This document shows positions 26,758-39,402 of a DNA stretch of 64,000 bases, piece after piece; the stretch's first letter is position 1, and each line of letters opens with the position of its first letter. Made by a program: the position numbers and the translations under genes. The stretch is from Eopsaltria australis (lineage: Eukaryota > Chordata > Aves > Passeriformes > Petroicidae), in the NCBI GenBank assembly GCA_034509425.1, contig JAVTVJ010000489.1, forward strand, positions 1,741,194 to 1,805,193. The letters run 5' to 3'. The notes under the pieces are model-generated. The model worked only from the letters and a program-made list of their open reading frames with translations. It had not been told where the DNA came from and made no database searches.

Positions 26758-29700
26758 CTGTTGGATATTCAGAGCACACAGCCCTGCTGGGCTCTGCCGG
26801 TGCCCGGTTTGGGCAGCCCCAGGTGTGCTCCAGGTTGCATCAGCAGCACTCGGGCCACGGGCACTCCTCAGCCGGGTGCAGGGGGGTGCACAGACCTCGG
26901 AGCTTTTCCAGGTTTGCCAGGAGTGGCTGGGAGCAGGAGGCAGAGTGTGAGCGTGTGCAGATGTTGGGGCTTGGCCGCCGCCGCTGTTTGCAGCGTTCTG
27001 TGGGATTTTCCTGGCAGAGGAGAGGAGCATTCAGCAAGCCCAGCCCAAGCAGAGCAGTGGACAGGCTGACAATGCTCAAAGGAAGCAACCTTGGAACACT
27101 GAAAATATCTCATAAAAAAGCTCCCTTTGAGCAGCACACATGAGTAAATTGGAGTGGGAGAAGATGATGATGGGTTGTTTTTTTTTTTCTCTCTGAATAG
27201 TTTTCAACATTTAGCTTTTTATTGACTTCTTTTCTGTATTTAAGTAGATATTTTGACTCATTCTGTTAAAGGTTTATGCAGGTTCCAGGAACATCTAATT
27301 CTCTTTCAGTGCTGCTTTTCTTGTGGAGAAGTAATTTACATTTTTGTGTATTGACTGTACTGAACACACATGATATTTGATTACAGGACGAAGCTGTAGT
27401 CAAAAAAACACCCCAGAAACAAGTTAAACACTTTATTTTTGGGGCTGCAATTGTTCTGATGGAAGGAAGCTGTGAAGTGGTTGCCTCTGGAGAGATGGGA
27501 CTCCCTAGGTGGCATAAAACCTGGCCAGAGCCATGCAGATCCTGCTTGTAGACTTTAATGATGTTGATGTTAATTGTACTCTGAGATTTCTGGGATTTTA
27601 AAGCAAATCTGATGTTTGCAGTTTTTACCTGATACCATCACTCCTCCTGTAGCTGGTGTGAAGTCCACATAAAACTGAGATACTCGGGCACCTTAAAGTA
27701 AAGGTCACTCTGTAAGTGACCACTTCCCTAATTAGGAATAATTATTCTCTGTAGCAGTTTTGTTGCAATGTAACAAATAATGTAATGGGGCCCTTTTCTA
27801 AACTCTTCAGACAGTGTCCTATAGTTGGATGCTTATTTTTAAGCAGCTTCTTGCATATAATTTGCAAATAAGGTACTGATAATGTGCCCTAGAGAACATT
27901 TCAGTCCCTCCTTCAGCATCAGGCTCTGTGGTGCTGGATGAATTCCTCACCCAGCATAACCCTAGAACAGCCCAGTTGGATGGAACTCCCTGGGCATATT
28001 TTCATGCTGCATATGCAGGAATATCTGTGATTCACAGTATCTGTTCTGGCACTGTTGCAGATGATGTCACACTGTTCAGCACTGGCAAAGACATAGAAGA
28101 TGAAGGGGAGGAATATGACATCTTCTGAGATGAAAGATGCTCCAAGAGATACTTGATTAAAAGTATTGAGTTTCCCCATAGCAGTTACTTCTGCTCCCAA
28201 AGTACAAACATTCCATGCCTTCCATGAGTTCCCATTTCTGAGTCCTGTCTCTCCAGCTCTGCCTCTTCTTTGCCAACTCCACATTTCATTAACACCAAAA
28301 ATGGTTCCATCTTTGTCCCTTCTGAGAACTGGAAGCAATGGAACCTTTGCTCTGACACCTTTCACTTCATTAACTTAAGCACTGAAGCCACACTTGCGGA
28401 TAACTTTGTTTGTGGGAGCACTCAGAGGAGCTGTTTTCTCACTCACTGCAGTGATCCCCTGCTTATTTACATGGGGGCAAATAGGTCAGCCATGAAATGT
28501 GGACGTGTATTCTCCCCAAGTGTAATGATCTCATTAAATTGTGTCTAATTGTAATGCAGACCTGTGTTTGTGTCCTTGCTCAATGCAGGCAGGATCTCCA
28601 CCACTTGTAGATGTGCCACTTTTTTTAAACTTGTTTTGAGTCTATTACATCAATTATTTAGCTTAGGCCCCAGCTATGAATAATTTCAAGAGCCTCCAAT
28701 TCTTACCAAGAAGAGTTGGATGTTTCCCAAGTCTCTTAAATTTTTTTTCATTATAATCCAAGAACTGTTGTCTCTGATATTATCTCTCTTTTCCAGAGCA
28801 GTAATATTTTTATTGTTTTGGTTTTTGTAGAGCCTGTGTACATTAAATTACATTTGGTTCTTGAACGTTTCTGACACAGTGATAGTGATTCACCAACTAA
28901 TATTAATAAAAATGAGCGTAGCACTTTGGCTTTGTTGGAGAAAATCTAGCAAAACCAGAACTGTGATGCCAAAAGATCAAGTAAAAGCAAAACATGGTGC
29001 CAAAAGATCAAGAAGAAATGTATTTCACAAAGAGGAAATATTTTTAATATATGTTAGCACAAAAAATGCAGCTTATTTAATCTGTCTTGTTAGTACCTTT
29101 CAACAAATCCTTTTAAAAGCCAGTTTCCTCTGTAGTGTGTCCCTTTTTGCACTGCTCCTTCTGATTCCTCCAAAGAAAAAGCAGGATGATGATGGTGGAG
29201 CAGGAACGTGGTCACAGGAATTGCATCATCCCTCAGGGGAGCCATTTGGAAGAGTCTTCAATCAACAGAGCCAAACATGAAGAAAAAGATGGTAGAATCA
29301 TCTCAGGGATATTTCACTCATATAAGATTAAACAATTTATGGCACTGTCCCTGCTGGAGATGTTTCAAAGCAAGAGCTGCAGTTATTCACAGCGTTACTC
29401 TGCTCCTATCTCCTTTAAAAAAATAAAAATAAAAACTCAGAAAAAACAATCCAGAAAACAACAGGTCAGATTTCTGCCCATCAGCTGTATTTATAAATGT
29501 GGTTCCAGAGTTAGGAGCCAGGAGAAGTTGGTACAACTGTCACTGTGGGGAAAAAATGTGCACCCATGAGCAACAGGCTCACTTTTTAATATCTTCATGA
29601 ATGTCTTCATTCAAATAATCTCCATTATTTGCATTCACAAATAGCACCACAGGGTTAAAAATGAAACTGATTGAAGCAATGCTGTTGAGAAATGAGAACC

Positions 29701-31976
29701 AGACAAGAGCTAAATGATAAATTATGACAAAATACGGAATTAAAAAGATGGCTTTCAGCAGGGCAAGGACTGATACGATTAAAATTAGAGCTCGATCATG
29801 TGGCCCATCTTTCAGCACACTTTACTCATGTCCTGTCATATCAATTATAGCTGGGTAGTTGTTGGAGAAGTCTGCATGGGTTTTTTAGGGTTTGGTGAGT
29901 TTTTAACTAACTGGTATCAATCTGAAGTATCTGTTGAAGATGCTTTCACAGGTGAGGTTTTTTTGTTGTCTCCTCTTTCTTTTTCAAGTGTATGTCCAAA
30001 CACCCCTGCTCGCTCTGCAGCACCTGGGCACACATTGCCTCTTCTCAATTCCATAATTCCAGGTTTTATCCTTTGGAGTGTATTCATAAAATCAAACTCA
30101 CAAAGTCGTGGGGATGGTGGATAAGGTGAATGCTGAGGTTTTGCCAGTGGCACAACTGTTGTAATTATTTTTTAGTTGTTTCCTGAGCCTTTCTTCACTC
30201 TCCAAACAACCTGTAACACATCGGCTTTATCTTGTAATACACAATTGCTTATTATTTCAGCTTTTTAAAATATTTTTAAAAGCCTAGTTGAATCATGACC
30301 TCATTCTCTCCCTTTTTCCCCAATACCTTGTGTCTTGAAAAAGGCTGATGGCTGGTAGGTCCATTTTTCTTCAATTTATCAATTTTACTTATCCTTACAT
30401 TCCTGGGTACGTGATAATATTTGGAAAACATTGGCTGTTTTCCAGGATGGTGCTGACTGTACTGTGAAACTCCTGGTGAATTTTTTTATTTTAACAACTC
30501 AGCCTTGATTCTTAGATTTGTTCAGAATTATTGAGTGAGGTCTGTGTTCCTGGTCAGGTGTGACAGGAAGGATTTCCTGCTCCTGGATCCCGGTCCCTGC
30601 AGCCATCACTGGGGCTTTGCTTGTGCAAACAACAGGAACTGCTCTTTGTTCCTTGGAGTTAGAAGCAGAAATTTCTCCTGTATCCCCAAGCTCCAATTTT
30701 TTGCTTTGCTTGGAAGTTTCTGGGGTGATGCATCCTTTGCACAAAGACTTTCTCAAGTCCCCCAAACCCCAGAGTCAGCACAAGCCACTGCAAAAGGTGC
30801 CCCATGGAACATGTCCATCACATCCCTGTTTAGGTCAGCACAGGGAAAAAACCAGATTTCCAAATAGCTTTATTTAGAAAAAATGCTCAGTGATCAAGAC
30901 CAAACTAATGTAAAACGTAATAATTGCCTATTTAAATTCTGGCACGATTTGAAGACATTGTTTACACTCATTTGCTCTTTTTTCATATCATTACAATAGA
31001 GAAAAGCTGCAGGTGGCTTTTTTCTTCTTCTTTTTGGAGGAGAAGGAGTGTTTGGGAAATAGGGAAGGGGTAAAACAATGTTATTAGTCCTTCAGAGTCA
31101 TTAATATGAAGAAAGAAAAGTGCTCCAAAATGACTTTGCTTCCAGCTGCAGAACATGTCAGGGAGTAAAACCCACCTTCATTAAATGAGTGAGAAAGAAT
31201 TCTAATTGTTTTGAAGTTCTTATGATCAGTCCGCATGTGCTTCATTGTAACGTGATACTAAAGTGCCTCAATTATGATTTGTATATTTTGGTGCCAGAAG
31301 GGTTTTTTTCTTATGCTAAATTATTAAGTTCTGTCAGCTGCTGGGCTGTCATATAGAGATACAGTAAATCACATTATATTTTGTCATGGATTACACAGAG
31401 CAATAAATTTGGGAACAGAGATCAAAGTACTTTCACAATCACATCTGAGTGTAGGAGGGGTGTTTAACTTGTAGAAAATCTGATTTAGGTGAAACTGTTG
31501 CAGTTCTTGTGTGAATTTGAAATGAATTTGAATGTTTGCTTGAAAATGAATAAGGTACAAATCCCCAAAAGAGTTCTCCTGTATTTAGTTCAGAGGAGTT
31601 AATTCTGACCTACAGCTGCAGGATGGAGAACAGATAAATAATTAAACACTGGGAATGTTAAGAGCCTTGCAATGCCTTATTTATGTTTTTAATTGCTTTG
31701 ATGATGGAGCAATATATTCCATTTTCTTTTTAATTGGGCCTTTGCAGGACTTGGGAAGTTTCTCCTCAGTGTGTTCTGGCTCCAGGAAGTTGTCACTCTT
31801 TTGGGGAAGCTTTGTTGTATTTAAAACTACAAAAAGTAATCCTGCATAATCTTGCTAAGGAGCACTGATGGCTTCAGATCACAGATTTGTTGGGGGATTT
31901 GTATTTTCAGTGTCTGTGTTTTCAACTGTAGAAGCTTAACTTTTGTTGGGCTCTTGTCTAATGATGTAACTTCAAA

Positions 31977-32033
31977 ATACTGAGTTAACTTTGTGATACT
32001 GAGTTCATTTAGTGATACTGAGTTAGTTCAAGG
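31977..32033. repeat. 19-bp unit in three tandem copies
   Basis: ATACTGAGTTAACTTTGTG, ATACTGAGTTCATTTAGTG and ATACTGAGTTAGTTCAAGG follow each other directly. The first ten bases are identical in all copies and the rest have diverged. Confidence 0.85.
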
Positions 32034-34493
32034 TACAGAGTTTGTCCTTTGTTCCCAGTTTTTCTTCTATTTAATAGCAAAGATTCTGTCTCAAAATGAT
32101 CCATATATAGAACTTCTTTCTACTCATTACCTTCTTAATAAATGCTTGTTATTGCCACAAAAATCAACTTCAAACAGCAATGCAGAATCTAAAAAGCAAA
32201 AATTGCACTCTTATCCCTTCATAATTCTTTCAGGAGCCTTAAAGCCTCTCCTTGGCAAAACTCAAGGCACGTGAATTTAGCTGATAAATAATGATAAAGT
32301 GCCTGGGTGGCAGAAATCTCCAGTTTCTGAAAGAATCCTGTTTTGTAAAGCTGAGATTAAATAGTCTTTAACTGAGTGAAGTTGTGGATCAGTGTCACAT
32401 CTCAGGACTGTTGCCTTCTGTTTGTGGAGGAAGCTTTAGCTCTGACTTGCATGTTCGGAGGTGTTTCACAGCCTGTGCCCTCGTGGCTTTGCTGGGTGCC
32501 AGGAACATCTGGGCCTGAGTGATTCTGGAAATTTCTTTGTGTCAGAGTGGGGAGAGCCCGAGCTCATGAGAGGAGTGAAGTGCCCACTATTTCTCAGGGA
32601 TAAAGGCAGCTTGTCAAAGCTCAGATAATTCCTGTTGTGTGCCAGCTTTCTTTGTTAAAGCTCTAAAAACAACATGCCACCACTTTTGATATAACGTCTT
32701 AAACTCAGTTTAAATAATCACTTTTGTTTAGTTGGATGGGACAGAAAAAAAGCAGGAAGTATTAAAAATGGTAATCCAGGAATGTGTTTGTAATTTAGAG
32801 ACCCTAAATGGAGAGTGTTGCAGTCTCCTCATCTTCACCAGGTTTACTCCATCTCGTGGGAGTGTGGAGCTGTAGGGAGAAGCGTGCCATAATAGAAAAC
32901 CTGACCCCAACGTTGGTGTGAAAAGGAAGTTAATGAGAAATCTCAAGCCCAGCTGCCCGGTGTGATGGATGGCAGAGGAGAAGCAGTGACATCTGTGATG
33001 ATCATTTGAATCTAGCAGGAATCTCTGTCACCACAAAACACAGCACTGATTTCACTGATAGTCATCTCCCAGATGATTGATGAGAGTAAATCAAACAAAA
33101 ATCTTTGCCTGTGCTGCCCATGATCCCAGCCCAGAGCTTATCACACTCAGCAATCTCTTGGCAAAATGTCCCAGAACAGCTTCAGATTAAACCACAATTC
33201 TCTGCCAGCCCTTTAAAAGCCTGATGCACTCACCAGCATTGTCTTCTGCAAAGGGTAGTTCAAGCATTAAACAATTGCATGTGGCAAACCCAGGCTGTTA
33301 ATCTGGTTTTAAATCCTTGTCTTGTATGCAAAGCTTGTATTTTAGGCCAGTTTGTTTTAAATGACGTGCCTGACTGACAGCAATATTGACTGGAAATCAG
33401 CATTAGTGATGCTGGGGAGTATTTAGATGATCAGTAAATCGATTTAAATGGAAGTATTGATTGTGTCCTGATGTAAGGCTGCAGTCCCACAGAAGACTTT
33501 CTGGGAGAGTTAAAAATGCCCATATTTAATTCCTCTGCATAATTTCAGACCTATTAGAAATACTCTGTTGGTTTAAATGAAAAGTCTGGAGTGGAGAGTT
33601 TTCCTAAGGCACAGTTTGCAGAAGAGTTTCTCAGTGGGCCCCCATTAAGCACAGAACTGCAATTTGCCACAGAAAGGCAATTCTCTGTGCAGGTACTGTC
33701 AAAGTCATTTCTATTCATTCTTGGGTTTTTTCCCAATGAAAAGTACTTCACACATGAATGAGAGGGTTTTTTTCTCCTAAAGATGTATGTGTAATGAAAA
33801 AAAAAAAATAAAAAGGAGAAGATTTGTAGACCTCCAAAAGTGAAATGTAAAATAGAATATTAATAGGATTTTGGGATTTCTATCATTCATTTTCAAAACC
33901 CTTGAAGTCATTTGGTACTTGACTAATTATTCTGTTAACATCATTTTGGATATTCAACTATTTTTAATGGTCTTTTGGGTGGTTCAGATTACATATTTGA
34001 ACTGGTGTGCTATTTTCAGTGCTGAACAGAGAACCAGCTTTCATTTTTGTCTGATTGCTGGGGAGAGCAGGAGAAAGAACAGGAGTTTGGTGTAGGAAGT
34101 CACCGACTGTCAGTGTTAGAGGCACATAAGGAAAATGCATGTTTCAGACTTTTGGGTCCAAATGGAATTTTTATGTACAATCAGATGAACTTTAAAGGTG
34201 ATCTGCTGATCTCTGAAGTTTAAACAGATATTGTACAGAGAGTTTTAACATCCTTAATAACAAAGATTGCCACCATTAGCCGTTCTGAAGGTCATTTTCT
34301 TCTGACATCTATCAAATTACACAATCTTGAATTTTGGTACAAAGTATAATGCTGTCAAACTTAAAATAGAAATATTCCAGAATGTGGAGTGGTGTGTTGT
34401 TTCTTGAGGTAAATGGGCCCCATTTACATTAGTTCTTTGATGTTAAATTCCTTGCTGCACATCAGAGAACAGTTGCTTCTTCCCTGGAGCAAG

Positions 34494-34569
34494 TTTCCTT
34501 TCTTCTTCTTCCCCCACCCTTTGATTTTTTCCTCCCTTTTTTTCTTCTCCTTTTTTTTTTTTTTTTTTT
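34494..34569. repeat. Pyrimidine tract ending in T19
   Basis: About 76 bp that are almost all C or T, interrupted only by single purines near 34516 and a GA near 34523, ending in T19 (34551-34569) and then AAAG. It resembles a strong splice acceptor pyrimidine tract, but the sequence beyond it does not read as an exon. Confidence 0.85.
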
Positions 34570-34732
34570 AAAGTTTGCTTACACTTTTATCTAACTAATT
34601 ATGGAGGATCAGCTTATGGATGGCCACTTTTAGCTAGTTGCAGGCATTTTGAAAAATTATTCTTGCATAGCTAGTACCCTGAACAGAAAAGTTCTTAAAT
34701 CTGCTGCTTCTCTATCAGTGAATATGGTCGTG

Positions 34733-34760
34733 TGTATACATATATATATATATATATATT
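34733..34760. repeat. TG/TA microsatellite
   Basis: GTGTATACA is followed by about ten TA repeats, ending in TTTG. It lies just left of the CR1 pair at 34.8 kb. Confidence 0.9.
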
Positions 34761-34804
34761 TGTAAAAGTCTGGTTATGAGAGCTGTTTCCAAAGCTGGAA
34801 GAAA

Positions 34805-34888
34805 CATGGAATTATTTAGGTTGGAAAAGACCTCTGAGGTCATTGAGTCAAACCATAACCCCAACCCTGCCAAGCTCATCACTAAACC
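34805..34888 (-). mobile_element. CR1-like 3' fragment abutting a second CR1
   Basis: ATGGAATTATTTAGGTTGGA, AAAGACCTCTGAGGTCATTG and CATAACCCCAACCCTGCC through CACTAAACC match the reverse complement of a CR1 subfamily 3' end that differs from the copy immediately to its right. It is cut off sharply at 34888, where the next CR1 begins. Subfamily assignment needs an alignment. Confidence 0.7.
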
Positions 34889-35094
34889 GTGGTTGTTTGG
34901 GTGGGAAGGGACATTAAAGCCCATCCAGTGTCACCCCATCCATGGGCAGGGACACCTTCCACTGTCCCAGGCTGCTCCAAGCCCTGTCCAGCCTGGCCTT
35001 GGGCGCTGCCAGGGATCCAGGGGCAGCCACAGCTTCTCTGGGCATCTGTGCCAGTGCCTCCCCACCCTCCCAGGGAAGGATTTTTTCCCAATAT
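34889..35094 (-). mobile_element. CR1 LINE 3' end
   Basis: Reverse-complement CR1 3' end: GGTGGGAAGGGACATTAAAG, CCATGGGCAGGGACACCTTC, CACTGTCCCAGGCTGCTCCA, CAGCCTGGCCTTGGGC and CCACAGCTTCTCTGGGCA occur in order, ending near CAGGGAAGGATTTTTTCCC. It lies directly against another CR1-like fragment on its left in the same orientation. Confidence 0.93.
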
Positions 35095-36571
35095 GTAACA
35101 CAATGCACAGATTTTTTCATGTCCTAAAGATTCTGACCAGCTGAATTTTTGATAAACATCCAAGACACCCCAAATGCCTCCATGGGTGTTGCTGGAGGAT
35201 GGAATTGTCCTTGTGGCTGCCAGCCCCAGAGTGCAGCTGGACAGATGGACCTGGAGTGACCTTGGGGCTGTTTGGGGCATGTTCTCCATCGAGTGGAACT
35301 GGAACTAAAAGTTCCCTCTAATGCACCTCATACCTTTAAAATACCTTATAAATAGTTTGTAATTAGGGTAGGACGTGGTGTGCTGTTGTGGTGTGGCCCT
35401 CTCATAGATCCTGAGCTCTTTTACTCATGCTGTTCTGTTTCATGAAAGGAGAAGGTGAAAATGGGGCTGTGTTAGAAGAGCATCCTTTAATTCAGACACC
35501 ACATCTGGAGTGCTAATAACAGTTTTAATTTTTCCATGAAATGTTTTGTTGAAGTCGATGCAGTTTTGCTCAGCAACCACAATATGATGTTTTAAGGCTT
35601 GTTAAAGAATTACAGTTGGTTTTTAAAACCAATTAACTGCAACAAGGACATAATCTTTTAATGCAAAAGTCCTCTGTAATATAAAATAACTGCATATAAA
35701 ATCGTCATAATCAGATAATTTTAGCTAAAATATGTATTAACTGTGTGAAACTAAACAGGAGTTCGTGTTTGAATCAGTGGAATTCCTCTGCAGCTTATCC
35801 AATTTAAACCTTTTTCATTATAAAAGTGGATATTCCTATTGATATTTCTGACAAGCTTCTGCCAAGTAGGAATTTCAGCAGCCACCTCTCACACACAGAA
35901 AACTGGTTTCAGACCATTAACTCTATTTGCAGTGCTGCCCATTGCTATAAAAAGAGCTCCACTTTAATGAACACTGGCTGACCCTCCAAATGTTCACCTT
36001 GCACTTGGATTCTTATTCATTATGTTTCTGAAATAGCACCTAACCTGAAAGGGAGGGAATGCCCTTAAAATAATACAGAAACAGCTCGTGCTTCCTCCAG
36101 CACGTGAACCCTGCAGCCAGATGGGAAAGAAGGAGCCCAGGAAACTGCACCAGGCCAGTGGGAACCTTCTCACTTGTTGAGATAAATGTGATACAAATCC
36201 CCCCTGAAGTTCCCTGGACACAGCTCTGTGTGTAATTCCTCATTCCTTAAAACAAAAAAGAGCAAAAAGGCGTTTTCAGTCCGTAGCAGTGCTACCTGTG
36301 CCCCAGGGAAGGTGGTTTGTGTCTCCCTTGGTTGCAAAGCAACAGCCTGTATAAAGAGGAATTAAATTAGTTTTAGTTGCAGGTTTTAAGAAAGGAGAAG
36401 CTTCACATTTCTGCAGTGGAAAAGAGGGTGCCCAGGCAGCCCCATGAGCTGGATCTTTTCAGTGCTGTAAATTGTGGTGTCTGCCTTCATCAGAGCTGCT
36501 CGTGTGGTTTGTGATGATGCAAGAGCTGCTGGGTGTTACAGACCTCAGGGGAAAGCTGAAGTCAGCAGGAG

Positions 36572-36908
36572 CCATAGAATCACGGAATGGTTTGGGCTGG
36601 AAGGGACCTTAAAGATCATCCAGTGCCAGCCCTGCCATGGGCAGGGACACCTTCCACTGTCCCAGGCTGCTTCAAGCCCTGTCCAGCCTGGCCTTGGGCA
36701 CTGCCAGGGATCCAGGGGCAGCCACAGCTTCTCTGGGCACCCTGTGCCAGGGCCTGCCCTCCCTCACAGGGAACAATTCCTGTCCAATATCCCTTCCAAC
36801 CCTGCCCTCTGGCAGTGGGAAGCCATTCGCTTTTCCTATCACTGCATGCCCTTGTGAAAAGTCCCTCTCCAGCCTTCCTGTAAGACCCTTTAAGGTCCTG
36901 GAGGGAGT
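36572..36908 (-). mobile_element. CR1 LINE 3' end
   Basis: The copy begins CCATAGAATCACGGAATGG TTTGGGCTGGAAGGGACC on the left and continues through CCATGGGCAGGGACACC, GCCTTGGGCACTGCCAGGG, ACAGCTTCTCTGGGCACC, CCCTTGTGAAAAGTCCCTC and TAAGACCCTTTAAGGTCCTG. This is the reverse complement of the terminal CR1 region. It is the cleanest CR1 copy in the window, about 337 bp, and strongly 5'-truncated. Confidence 0.95.
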
Positions 36909-39061
36909 GTCCATCGTTTTTAGTGCCACAGGGCCAATCTAAGCACATCTTGATGTGCTCGTGCCACCTCCAGGGGAAGCTTTGGGAGCTCTGTACCTCT
37001 GAAATTCAGACCCCTCAGTTAGGGATGTTTGGGACTGGAAGTAAATGCAAGAATTTATGGTTTGTTGGTGACCAGGAGACAAAGCTTATAAAGATTTTGC
37101 AAACTGGAAGTTATTAAAGCCATTATAAAATAAAATGTTGCAATTCCTTTCAAGTAAACTGGTAGAACATCCATTCTTTGCCTTTAGTTAGGAATAAAAC
37201 ACTGAAATTTGGAGTATTTTTCTTTTGGATCACCTCTGTCCTGTCTCTCAGAGGTCAGCCTGATTCTACTCAGTGTGAACAAACAAATTCTAATTTGTTT
37301 ATGGAACTCATGAGTGGTTTTTTATTATTTATTGGGATTTCTTCTGTGGGTTCAGGAGGTTATAAAGCTGCTTGTATGAAAGATGAGGACTTTTACCCCA
37401 GGCAAGTTGAGCGAGAGCAGCTGTAACGTGATCCGTGCAGTGCCTTGCTGCCGAGTCCCTCTCCCTTTCTGGGAGGAACAGGAATTTATGCTATTGCTGT
37501 AATTTATTTTTTACTTTTTTTCTCTGAAGATAAACTGGCAGTTTCAGTCACTTTATGACATGCAGTGGTGGCAAAACATCATCTGAAACTAGGCTGCAGC
37601 ACAATGGAACGAGTGTTAACGTGGGTCAGCCTGAGTACAAAGAGAAACAGAGCATGGACAGAGCTCCCTGGGATAGCTGGTGCTGTGTCACCACTCCTTT
37701 TATTCATGCACCCCCACCATGGGCCCTTACAGTGTTTGTGGTTCACTTTTGAGTGATAAATGGAGAAAAAGTGAAATTTAATTTGTCTGGTGCTCCAGAA
37801 TTCTTCTAGATGCTGTTTGAAAGCAATGTGTATTGCCATTATCTCTGTTTATAACAAAACCAAGGCAGAATGTTATCTCAAAAATGACGCACAAATTTGA
37901 TAATTGGGTTTGATTGACTTTTTTAGTGGATTCCTTACTGCCAACAACCGGATGGAGACGTCCATATGTTTCATAATTTTGGAATTTGAAGGGATTGAGG
38001 ATCTGAAATTGCAATTTCATGTAAAGTTTAGGATTACTTTGAACTGGCTGTAATGTTCTTACACTGAGCTGCACCTTACAGAGCTGCCCGGATTGCCGAG
38101 GATGATTCCAGCCCTACCATGACGATCCGCAAGCGCTCCGCGGCTCTGAGCTCCTCGATTTAGAGCCCAGTAAAAATCAATAATATTCTTTGCTTGCCTG
38201 AAATCCCTGGTGTCTGCTGAAATGGAGGCTGAGCCTTGCAGCTGGATGCACGCAGGGTTCAGAGGCTTTGGGGGCCCCTGTGGGGTTTTTTTGGTCCCCC
38301 CCAAAGAGGGGCTGGCAGGAGCCGGGGTTTGGGCGCCGGATGCGGTGCCGTAAAACTAAGGACGACAGATCAAAGGTTTGAGCAGGAGGTCAGATAGATT
38401 TTGAAAACTTAATCAGCTTAAATTTGCTTCAGAACTCAGCTGCGTGGTATTCTGTCCCCCCTAAGAAAATATTTGTCTTAGACACCTGTCCTCAAGTTTG
38501 AGAGCCAAGAAGACGAGAGCACCAAGCGGTTCACCTGAGGACAGCGTGGTGGGGCTGGGCTGGGCTGGTTTCTGCAAGAAAAATACAGAGCAGGTTTCTC
38601 TCCTGAAATGAAATTGCATTTATTTTTTTTTTTTGTTAATATCACTATTATCAAATTATTTCTGAAATTAAATTATTTGAGGGAAAAAAAAAACCTTAAG
38701 AGCTACTTTTTCTGGGATTATAGAAATATTTGTATGTTGGATTCTGATATGACCAAGCAGCCTTGTTTTCACTTTGGTTTATTCTTTAGCTCTGAGTTGT
38801 GGAAAAAAAATGCTGGGAGAAGGAAAGATCTGTATGTCCAAGCTGGTTCAGCTGCATCTTGGGTGGATTTTCCGTGTAATCCCCACCTTTCCTAGGAAGG
38901 GACGAGCAGTGGGACAAAGGAGAGTTGCAGACACAGAACTGAGAGGTGAAGCTGCGTCCCCCATGTCACATTGCTGGGACTTTCTCCTCACTTTTTCCCC
39001 TCCGTTCAGAAGCAAATCCATCCTGATAAACTCATTTGTGCGTGTTGCCTCCTTCCCCTGC

Positions 39062-39063
<2 letters not shown>

Positions 39064-39098
<35 letters not shown>
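39064..39098. repeat. CA dinucleotide microsatellite
   Basis: About 17 uninterrupted CA repeats, followed at once by a C/T-rich tract that ends in an acceptor-like CCGCAG at 39143. It lies 304 bp before the 63-nt CEP112 exon. Confidence 0.97.
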
Positions 39099-39100
<2 letters not shown>

Positions 39101-39371
39101 ATTCTCTCCCTTTTTTTTTCCCCCCTTTTTTTTCACTCCGCAGAGCTCTTTATGTTTTTCTAATAATTGGCAGCGGAGGTACAATTTCTCCCCTCTTTTA
39201 AGTGATGAATAGTTGGCCCGAGATCAAAGGGCAGCACTGGCGGTTTTTTGGCTGCCACAGAAGGGCGTTGGGGCTGGCGCGGGGCCGGCGCTCGCTCGGT
39301 GATAGGCATGTGGAGGAGGTGCCAAGCCCAGGGCCCGGTGGCAAAGTGTCTGTGCACGTCCTCTGTCTGAG

Positions 39372-39402
39372 CTAACGGGGCTCTCTTTTGTGTGTGTTCC
39401 AG
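39372..39402 (+). promoter_or_regulatory. Branch-point candidate and acceptor of the 63-nt CEP112 exon
   Basis: CTAAC (39372-39376) is a near-ideal branch-point match, 27 nt from its A to the AG. It is followed by a G-interrupted pyrimidine stretch CTCTCTTTTGTGTGTGTTCC and AG. The tract is weaker than the pyrimidine tract farther upstream at 39099-39139. Confidence 0.7.

Larger units (their letters stand above)
24045..39402 (+). other. CEP112: CEP112 intron of 15,358 bp
   Basis: The intron is bounded by GTAAGG at its 5' end and TTCCAG at its 3' end. It contains CR1 copies at 26520-26757 (+), 34805-34888 (-), 34889-35094 (-) and 36572-36908 (-), and a 19-bp triplicated unit (31977-32033). Poly-T and poly-A runs include T19 at 34551-34569. 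It also holds a TA repeat, CpG-richer patches at about 26800-27000, 38080-38360 and 39236-39310, and the CA repeat at 39064-39098. The 24.1-26.5 kb, 27.1-31.9 kb and 32.1-34.4 kb stretches are AT-rich unique sequence in which I see no gene. The open frames around 27919-28365 and 28861-29280 have no recognisable domain. Confidence 0.88.

Noticed and set aside
27919..28365. 148-codon minus-strand open frame as a nested gene
   Set aside because: No domain, no coding-like composition and an overlapping sense frame on the other strand. There is no promoter or splice support.
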